DNA of 35,629 bases, taken from positions 1-35,629 of the forward strand of contig DAOUCU010000071.1 of the NCBI GenBank assembly GCA_034431935.1, written 5' to 3'. This stretch comes from JBFMDU01 sp034431935. GTDB taxonomy: Bacteria > Chloroflexota > Dehalococcoidia > GIF9 > JBFMDU01. How positions within the stretch are numbered: the stretch's first letter is position 1; the number at the start of each line of letters is the position of its first letter. The notes under the pieces are model-generated. The model saw nothing but the letters and a program-made list of their open reading frames with translations, was not told the DNA's origin and ran no database searches. Shown here piece by piece: positions 30,391 through 35,629 of this stretch. Position numbers and translations under genes: made by a program.

Positions 30391-31611
30391 TCAGACTTTC
30401 TCCAGTTCAAACCCCTTGTGGAGCGCCCGTACCGCCTCGTTTACCTTATCCGCGGCGATTATGACCGTTATCCGGATCTCTGAGGTTGTAATTAGCTCAA
30501 TATTGATGCCCTTTTCGGAGAGTATCCGAAACATCCTGGCGGCGTAGCCCGGCGTATTCTGCATGCCGGTACCGACGATGCTCACCTTGGCCATGGAAGC
30601 ATCGGCGGTGACCTTCCTGGCACCGGCTGCTCTGGCGGCCGGCTCGACAATCTCCATCGCCTTTTTCATGTCGTTCTTGGCCACGGTAAAGGTGAGCTCG
30701 GCGACCCGGTCGATACTGGCAGTCTGTACAATGGTATCGACGCTTATCCCGGCTTTGGCCAGCGGCTCGAACAGCGCCGCGGCGACACCCGGTTTGTCAG
30801 GCACACCGACAACCGTTATCTGGGCCACGTTCAGGTCCTGAGTGATGCCTCTTACCTTATTCCTGACTTCCATCGGAATGCCTCCATGAATCAGCGTCCC
30901 CGGGGCCTCGACAAAGCTGGATGCCACCAGGATGGGGATATTATAAAGTTCGGCAAGTTCTACCGACCGGTTGTGCAGAACATTTGAGCCATAGGTTGCC
31001 ATCTCGAGCATTTCCTCGAAGCCGATTTCCCTGAGTTTGACCGCCTCCGGCACAATGCGCGGGTCGGCGGTAAAGACACCCTCGACATCGGTGTACATCT
31101 CGCAGACCCTGGCGCCAAGCGCCGCCGCCAAGGCCACCGCCGTAGTATTCGAGCCACCACGGCCAAGAGTGGTAACATCGGTCGTATCGTCGGTAATTCC
31201 CTGAAAACCGGCGACAATAACAATGTGACCGGCCTCAAGTTCCCGCTGAATTCTGGCCGGGTCAACCCGCAGAATGCGGGCCGCACCGTAGGCCTTCTCC
31301 GTGATAATGCCCGCCTGGGCACCGCTCAGGCTGACCGCCGGGTAGCCCATGCTCTTGAGCGCCATGGCCAGCAGGGCACAGCTTACCAGCTCACCGGTGG
31401 ACAGCAGGCAGTCCATCTCCCGCTTGTCTGGCTGATCGGTGATTTGCAAGGCAAGCTCGACAAGCTCGTCAGTGGTATCGCCCATGGCTGAGGCGACCAC
31501 GACGACGCGGTCGCCTTTTTCTCTGGCCTTGATAATGCGGCGGGCGACGCTCTTAATCTTCAGCGCGTCGGCCAGGGAACTGCCGCCGTATTTCTGGACA
31601 ATCACATTCAT
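30391..31611 (-). CDS. lysC: aspartate kinase
   Basis: This 406-aa protein is a single-function aspartokinase. The N-terminal kinase has KYGGSSLAD (7-15), VASAMGDTTDEL, GFQGITDDTTDVTTLGRGGSNTTAVALA and MYTDVEGVFTADPRIV; two C-terminal ACT domains (about 265-400) bind the feedback amino acid. It makes aspartyl phosphate at the head of lysine, threonine and methionine synthesis. The ATG 31611 overlaps the stop of the upstream phosphoglycerate-mutase-like gene (ATGA), so the two are translated together; the longer frame to 31758 is not used. Confidence 0.96.
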   Translation of the reverse strand: MNVIVQKYGGSSLADALKIKSVARRIIKAREKGDRVVVVASAMGDTTDELVELALQITDQPDKREMDCLLSTGELVSCALLAMALKSMGYPAVSLSGAQAGIITEKAYGAARILRVDPARIQRELEAGHIVIVAGFQGITDDTTDVTTLGRGGSNTTAVALAAALGARVCEMYTDVEGVFTADPRIVPEAVKLREIGFEEMLEMATYGSNVLHNRSVELAELYNIPILVASSFVEAPGTLIHGGIPMEVRNKVRGITQDLNVAQITVVGVPDKPGVAAALFEPLAKAGISVDTIVQTASIDRVAELTFTVAKNDMKKAMEIVEPAARAAGARKVTADASMAKVSIVGTGMQNTPGYAARMFRILSEKGINIELITTSEIRITVIIAADKVNEAVRALHKGFELEKV

Positions 31612-32804
31612 TGCCAACCGCCTGCGAACCTGTCCATCAGAGTATGCCCGGCCTCGATGAACACGCCGGACTTTTCGCCCTCCGCTTCGGTATACGACCG
31701 GGCGCCGCTGGCCGGGAAGCCCTCGCCCCAGACAACGAACGGTACCGGGTCGGGACAATGGGTGCGGATGGCGATAGGAGTAGGGTGGTCGGGCATAATC
31801 AGAAGACGCCAGTCCTTCTTTTTCGCAAACGACATGAACCGACCGATGACTTCGCGGTCGATAGCCTCAATAGCTGCTATTTTATCAGCAATCATGCCGG
31901 CGTGCCCGGACTCGTCGGGCGACTCCACATGGACCACGACCAGGTCGTGGTCTTTCAGTGCTTTCAGCGCCCCTTCGGCCTGGGCAGCATAATCATTATC
32001 GAGACCGGCGGTGACGCCGTCAATTTCGAGCACCGTCAGGCCGGCCATCTTCGCCAGACCGCGCAAGAGATCAACCCCGGATGTCATGGCCGCCCTGAGG
32101 CCGAAGCGCTTCTGAAACGGCGACAGTTCGGGTATTTCGCCGCTCGGCCAGAAGAGCCAGACCATGGAGGCCGGGACCTCGCCGCGGCTCTGGCGGGCCC
32201 TGTTGACCGGATGGTCCTTCAATACGTCCTGCGAGCGCATCATCAGGTCACGCAGGGTCTCACTCCCCGGCCCTTTAGGCAAATAGTCCTTTATCGGCTT
32301 GTCCGGGATATCGTGGGGAGGCGTGCAATCGGCGCCGAGAGCTTCCTTCCCGTCCTTTATCACCAGTATGTGCCGGTAGCCGACCCCGGGGTAGAAACGA
32401 AAGCGTTCACTACCGAGTTTTGCCTGCACGGCGTTGATCAACGGATGGGAGTCGGCGTCCTTGATATCGCCACAGCTGTAGCTCCACATGCGGCCGTCCT
32501 TAACCGCTACCAGGTTACAGCGGAAGGTGACCTCGTCTTTCTTGAGCGGGATGCCGAGGCTCCTGGCCTCGATGCCGCTCCGTCCCCGGTAGTAGACCTT
32601 CGGATCGTAGCCAAGCACCGAAAGGCAGGCGATGGCGCTCGACGGCTCCATGCCTTCGGGCACGGTACGGACCAGCCCGACAATACCCTCCCGGGCCAGC
32701 GAGTCCAGGTTGGGCTTCCTGGCCAGATCGAGGCAGGTCCTGTTGTTCCGCTCGGAGAGCGGCCATCCGGCCGCCCCGTCCATGATGATGACTCCGTACT
32801 TCAT
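31608..32804 (-). CDS. archaeal-type cofactor-independent phosphoglycerate mutase family protein
   Basis: This 398-aa protein belongs to the ApgM/alkaline-phosphatase superfamily: MDGAAGWP (8-15) with the metal Asp, PSSAIACLSVLGYDP with the Ser nucleophile, GRSGIEA, VHVESPDESGHAG and IMPDHPTPIAIRTH. The family interconverts 3- and 2-phosphoglycerate. Related proteins beside threonine-pathway genes have been proposed to act as a stand-in homoserine kinase. Its overlap with lysC makes that worth considering, so the exact role is open. The -10 box lies only 16 bp before the ATG and no ribosome site is seen, suggesting a very short leader. Confidence 0.87.
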   Translation of the reverse strand: MKYGVIIMDGAAGWPLSERNNRTCLDLARKPNLDSLAREGIVGLVRTVPEGMEPSSAIACLSVLGYDPKVYYRGRSGIEARSLGIPLKKDEVTFRCNLVAVKDGRMWSYSCGDIKDADSHPLINAVQAKLGSERFRFYPGVGYRHILVIKDGKEALGADCTPPHDIPDKPIKDYLPKGPGSETLRDLMMRSQDVLKDHPVNRARQSRGEVPASMVWLFWPSGEIPELSPFQKRFGLRAAMTSGVDLLRGLAKMAGLTVLEIDGVTAGLDNDYAAQAEGALKALKDHDLVVVHVESPDESGHAGMIADKIAAIEAIDREVIGRFMSFAKKKDWRLLIMPDHPTPIAIRTHCPDPVPFVVWGEGFPASGARSYTEAEGEKSGVFIEAGHTLMDRFAGGWQ

Positions 32805-32819
32805 AGGCCCGTTCGAGAA

Positions 32820-32847
32820 ATTATAACAACAAACAATTCCGCTTCAA
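32820..32847 (-). promoter_or_regulatory. promoter of the apgM-lysC operon
   Basis: On the minus strand TTGAAG (32847..32842), a 16-bp spacer and a perfect TATAAT (32825..32820). The start should be near 32813, only about 9 nt before the ATG, so the mRNA is nearly leaderless. Confidence 0.7.
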
Positions 32848-32929
32848 AGATTGTATGCTGATATCATATTATCATTCCAATGAGGAGCATGAGTGACCGG
32901 GGAAATTGGAGGGCGGTTCCCCGCCGTGG

Positions 32930-32958
32930 TTGCGCGAATAGCCGGCTTCTCGTACAAT
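32930..32958 (+). promoter_or_regulatory. promoter of tRNA-Pro
   Basis: TTGCGC (32930-32935), a 17-bp spacer and TACAAT (32953-32958) end 11 bp before the tRNA. The start should be near 32965. Confidence 0.7.
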
Positions 32959-32969
32959 ATCGCAATCTG

Positions 32970-33046
32970 CGGGGCGTAGCGCAGCCTGGTAGCGCGCAGC
33001 GTTCGGGACGCTGAGGCCGGCGGTTCGAGTCCGCCCGCCCCGACCA
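32970..33046 (+). tRNA. tRNA-Pro (anticodon CGG)
   Basis: This is a complete 77-nt cloverleaf. The acceptor stem is CGGGGCG/CGCCCCG with discriminator A and CCA coded in the DNA. The anticodon stem CAGCG/CGCTG closes the loop TTCGGGA, so the anticodon is CGG (reads CCG, proline). The T arm is GGCGG-TTCGAGT-CCGCC. Its 3' end touches the stop codon of the convergent mazG gene with no spacer. It has its own promoter just upstream. Confidence 0.96.
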
Positions 33047-33826
33047 CTACGGGACCTTTTTCTTCGCCTCTTCCCAAAGGGCGTTCTGCTCGTCCAGCGT
33101 CAGCTTCTCAAGCCTGAGCCTGCGTTTCCGGCACAGCTCTTCCATACAGCGAAATCGGGCGGCAAAACGCTTGTTGGCCTCGCGCAGGGCGGCTTCAGGG
33201 TCAATATCTTGGCGCCGCGCGATGTTTACCAGTGTAAACAGCACGTCACCGTACTCTCTGGCTTTCTCCTCGCGGGATGCCGCCTTGTCCAGCTCCGAGA
33301 CCTCCTCAGCCAGCTTGTCCATGATGCCGGAGACATCCGGCCAATCGAAGCCGACACCGGCCGCCCGCCGCTGGAGAGAGTTGGCCCGGGCCAGCGCCGG
33401 CAGGTCCCCGGGGACACTGTCCATCACCGACTTGCCTTCCGGCCGCTCCTCGCGCTTGAGCACCTCCCAGTTGGCAACGACTTCCTCGGGGCCGCTCACC
33501 ATGGCCTCGCCAAAGACATGAGGGTGCCGGCGAATGAGCTTACGGTTAATGTTCTCAATCACGTCCTCAATCTTGAAGCGTCCCGCCTCGGAGGCCATCT
33601 GCGCCTGGAGCATGACGTGGAGCATGAGGTCACCGAGTTCGTCCCGGAGGGCAGTGGCATCATCCTTATCAATAGCCTCAAGGACCTCGTAAGCCTCCTC
33701 CAGAAAGCTGGTCTTAAGGGAGACCGGAGTCTGTGCCCGGTCCCAGGGACATCCCCGCGGGCCGCGAAGGCGAGCGACGATGCGCCGGAGGGTGACGAAG
33801 CTCCGCAGGTCCTTATATGGCGGCAT
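33047..33826 (-). CDS. mazG: MazG-family nucleotide pyrophosphohydrolase
   Basis: This 259-aa protein has two MazG domains. The first (about 15-110) has RGPRGCPWDRAQT, EEAYEVLEAI and DELGDLMLHVM, giving the E-E-x-x-E and E-x-x-D metal motifs. The second (about 150-245) has EEVSELDKA and EYGDVLFTLVNIAR. It splits nucleoside triphosphates to monophosphate and pyrophosphate, cleaning the pool or lowering (p)ppGpp-linked stress. The length is normal for a full MazG. The gene ends exactly at the edge of tRNA-Pro. GGGGAAGT precedes the ATG. It may share a transcript with the metallopeptidase 75 bp upstream. Confidence 0.95.
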   Translation of the reverse strand: MPPYKDLRSFVTLRRIVARLRGPRGCPWDRAQTPVSLKTSFLEEAYEVLEAIDKDDATALRDELGDLMLHVMLQAQMASEAGRFKIEDVIENINRKLIRRHPHVFGEAMVSGPEEVVANWEVLKREERPEGKSVMDSVPGDLPALARANSLQRRAAGVGFDWPDVSGIMDKLAEEVSELDKAASREEKAREYGDVLFTLVNIARRQDIDPEAALREANKRFAARFRCMEELCRKRRLRLEKLTLDEQNALWEEAKKKVP

Positions 33827-33901
33827 ACTTCCCCTTACTGGTTAGAAGAACAGAAGAAAAGTGTTGCGCCTCTTGAAGCCGCGAAGCCCCGACCACAGCC
33901 T

Positions 33902-34612
33902 CTACTGCCTGCGTCCCGAGCCCATGGCAATCATGATGAAGTAGAAGAGCTGGGCCACCGACTGCAGGGTCGCGGCGACATAAGTCAGCGCCGCCGCTGA
34001 AAGAACCGCGCTGGCGCCTCTGTAGTCTTCAACCGAGACCAGCCCGGCCGATTGAAGCATGGCCCGCGCCCGCCTGCTGGCGTCGTACTCGACCGGCAGG
34101 GTCACCAGCGAGAAGAGGACCACCAGCGAGAAGAGGAAAACACCAGCCCAGATGATGGTCACACCGAAGGCAGCGCCCATGCCCGCCAGGATAGCGCCGA
34201 TGATAACGGCGACAAAGCCGAGCTGGCTTCCGATATTGGCCGCCGGCACAATCGAGGTACGGAACTTCATCATGGCATAGCCGGTGGCGTCCTGCACAGC
34301 GTGCCCGACTTCATGGGCAACAATCCCGATGGCAGCCACTGAAGCCCCGCTGTAGACCTGCGGAGAAAGACGCAGCACCTTCTTGCCGGGGTCGTAATGG
34401 TCGCTCAGCATCCCTTTGGAGACCTCGACCCTGAGCGAGCTGAGGCCGTTGGCCTGAAGTAGCTTATAAGCGGCCTCGGCGCCGGTGATACGGTTCATAT
34501 TACCGATTTTGGACCACTTGCCGTAAGCCGAGCTCACCTTCGCCTGGGCGTAAATCATAAAGATGAGCGGCCCGATCATGACGAAAAACCACATCGGATC
34601 AAAGAAAAACAT
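33902..34612 (-). CDS. membrane zinc metallopeptidase (YugP/Zn_peptidase_2 family)
   Basis: This 236-aa protein has an N-terminal membrane helix (about 8-22), the zinc motif HEVGH (100-104), and three more hydrophobic segments (IGAILAGMGAAFGVTIIWAGVFLFSLVVLFSLVTLP region, then the C-terminal LQSVAQLFYFIMIAMG). The GMLSDHYDPGKKVLRLS stretch before the zinc site is characteristic of the neutral zinc metallopeptidase (DUF/PF04298) family. The substrate is unknown. GAGGT precedes the ATG and a good promoter lies upstream. Confidence 0.9.
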   Translation of the reverse strand: MFFFDPMWFFVMIGPLIFMIYAQAKVSSAYGKWSKIGNMNRITGAEAAYKLLQANGLSSLRVEVSKGMLSDHYDPGKKVLRLSPQVYSGASVAAIGIVAHEVGHAVQDATGYAMMKFRTSIVPAANIGSQLGFVAVIIGAILAGMGAAFGVTIIWAGVFLFSLVVLFSLVTLPVEYDASRRARAMLQSAGLVSVEDYRGASAVLSAAALTYVAATLQSVAQLFYFIMIAMGSGRRQ

Positions 34613-34650
34613 CGCTGCCTGACCTCAACACGAACAGTCTCAGCCGTGAA

Positions 34651-34680
34651 ATTGTAGTTAAAAGGCGCCGGGTGCGTCAA
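34651..34680 (-). promoter_or_regulatory. promoter of the metallopeptidase gene
   Basis: On the minus strand TTGACG (34680..34675), an 18-bp spacer and TACAAT (34656..34651). The start should be near 34644, about 30 nt before the ATG. Confidence 0.7.
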
Positions 34681-34750
34681 GAACAGCGGGCAATCTCGTT
34701 ATGGAGACTCATCCCACAACCGGGCTACTTCGGCCTTCCCCATAATGGCC

Positions 34751-35629
34751 TCAGCATGACACTTCCTGGTCCAGCACCGAGCCAACAAAGTCCCGCGAGC
34801 CCCGGAGAAACTCGTCAATTGCCAGTTCCCGCCTGCCCTCGAGCTGGACGCGGAGCAGGCCCAGCACCCCGCTGCCCGTTGCCACCCCAACCGGCGCCGG
34901 CGACCCAGCCGCCAGGGACAGGACCCTCCCCGGCTGGTCCGTTGCGACACCGAGCGGCACCGCCTCAATCACCTTGAGCCGATGGCCCTTCCAGAAGGTA
35001 AAACTTCCCGGCCAGGGGCTGAATGCCCGCACCCTCAACCACAGCTCCCTCGCCGGGAGCTTCCAATCAAGCAGGCCGTCCTGCGGCGTTATTACTCTGG
35101 TATAGGTCGCCCGGGCATGGTCCTGAGGCCGGGGCTTGAGCTTACCCTCCACCCAGAGCGGCACCGTCTGCGCCAGCAGGTCCGCCCCCACCCTGGCCAG
35201 CCTTTCCGTCAGCGACCCGGTCGTATCCTCCGGCAGGACCGCTGATGGCACCTGTGCCAGAACCGGCCCGGTGTCCATACCCTCGTCCATCAGCATGATG
35301 GTGACACCGGTCTCTTCATCGCCGGCAAGGATAGCTCCGGCTACCGGCGACGCCCCCCGGTGCTTCGGCAAAAGCGAGGGGTGGACGTTAAGACAGCCGA
35401 GCCGCGGCAAGTCCAGCACGTTCTTACGGAGTATGTGGCCGTATGCGGCGACGACGATCAGGTCCGGCTTCAACGCGGCCAGTTGCTCAAAAGCCTCCGG
35501 GGCGGAAAGCCTCTCCGGCTGGAAGACCGGGATACCCAGGGCCGCGGCCGACCTTTTTACCGGAGATTCGGCCAGATGCTGGCCGCGCCCGGATGTGCGG
35601 TCAGGCTGGGTGAAAACACCCGCTACCTG
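34751..35629 (-). CDS. fmt: methionyl-tRNA formyltransferase (5' end outside the window)
   Basis: The frame is open to the right edge and gives 292 residues. The visible N-terminus begins inside the formyl-transferase domain (VAGVFTQPDRTSGRG), followed by PDLIVVAAYGHIL, the catalytic NVHPSLLPKHRGASP (Asn and His) and MDEGMDTGPVL, then the C-terminal tRNA-binding domain (LDWKLPARELWLRVRAFSPWPG). About 20-25 residues and the start codon are missing. It formylates initiator Met-tRNA. The ATG at 35473 is internal, not the start, because conserved motifs lie before it. Confidence 0.95.
   Translation of the reverse strand, partial: QVAGVFTQPDRTSGRGQHLAESPVKRSAAALGIPVFQPERLSAPEAFEQLAALKPDLIVVAAYGHILRKNVLDLPRLGCLNVHPSLLPKHRGASPVAGAILAGDEETGVTIMLMDEGMDTGPVLAQVPSAVLPEDTTGSLTERLARVGADLLAQTVPLWVEGKLKPRPQDHARATYTRVITPQDGLLDWKLPARELWLRVRAFSPWPGSFTFWKGHRLKVIEAVPLGVATDQPGRVLSLAAGSPAPVGVATGSGVLGLLRVQLEGRRELAIDEFLRGSRDFVGSVLDQEVSC

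Noticed and set aside
31611..32861. 416-aa plus-strand frame opposite the ApgM gene
   Set aside because: It has no recognisable motifs or ribosome site and mirrors a clear family gene on the other strand.
32844..33077. 77-aa minus-strand frame containing GAGGLEPPASASRTLRATRLRYAP
   Set aside because: It is the antisense of tRNA-Pro, a classic false protein found in many databases.
1..35629. CRISPR array, insertion sequence or prophage
   Set aside because: No regularly spaced repeats, transposase, integrase or phage structural genes were seen. The DnaD- and DnaC-like genes could suggest a phage but sit with rplI and dnaB in a housekeeping setting.

Overview
The window is GC-rich, densely packed bacterial chromosome from a strict anaerobe. 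It carries part of a Wood-Ljungdahl (CODH/ACS) operon, an orange-protein-like NifX/MinD/Mrp cluster and a peroxiredoxin whose catalytic Cys codon is TGA. Together with an rplI-dnaB-dnaD-dnaC replication block, GerW/DUF2953 genes in what looks like a non-sporulating setting, and the general gene content, this fits an uncultured Chloroflexota (Dehalococcoidia-like) organism. That assignment is inference; no rRNA is present. No gap without a gene exceeds about 300 bp. Several promoters read as TTGACA-like boxes 16-18 bp from TATAAT/TACAAT-like boxes.

Layout. (1) 1-3461, minus strand: acsE, acsD, an FAD oxidoreductase of the geranylgeranyl-reductase family, and the start of a CdhA-like CODH subunit, behind a strong promoter at 3587-3615. 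(2) 3676-13242, minus strand: a probable 16-gene operon. It begins with a DUF134 regulator behind a strong promoter whose start site lies in a perfect palindrome. Next come a DUF5320-like protein, a NifX protein, a zinc-ribbon protein, two ferredoxin-containing MinD ATPases, an FmdB ribbon, a CoA-binding protein, a 95-aa protein, a second NifX and an Mrp ATPase. It ends with a selenocysteine peroxiredoxin, a ZIP transporter, a metallo-beta-lactamase-fold protein, a paralogue of the 95-aa protein, and a CDF transporter fused to a third NifX domain. This is the most interesting region. (3) 13451-19487, plus strand: M20 amidohydrolase, trxB, rplI, dnaB, a DnaD-like protein and a DnaC-like ATPase with two tandem AAA+ domains. 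(4) 19551-20007: two small Lys-rich proteins with desulforedoxin-like knuckles. (5) 20012-21655, minus strand: GerW/DUF2953/DUF6941 cluster. (6) 21825-22863, plus strand: GYD and DUF4389 proteins, closed by a 30-bp perfect palindrome. (7) 22954-26063, minus strand: MarC, nitroreductase-like, carbon-nitrogen hydrolase and PPC-domain proteins. (8) 26319-30381: a PCP_red-like small protein, gyrA with an upstream TPR gene, and an Nfu protein. (9) 30391-35629: lysC/apgM, tRNA-Pro(CGG), mazG, a zinc metallopeptidase and a 5'-truncated fmt.

How the genes fit together. Region 1 is methyl and carbonyl transfer for acetyl-CoA synthesis. Region 2 looks like a self-regulated system for handling a metal or metal cluster: import (ZIP), export with a built-in cluster-binding domain (CDF-NifX), ATP-driven Fe-S carriers (two MinD-Fd, Mrp), cofactor-binding proteins (three NifX domains) and a selenium-based peroxide defence. 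The other regions are mostly housekeeping.
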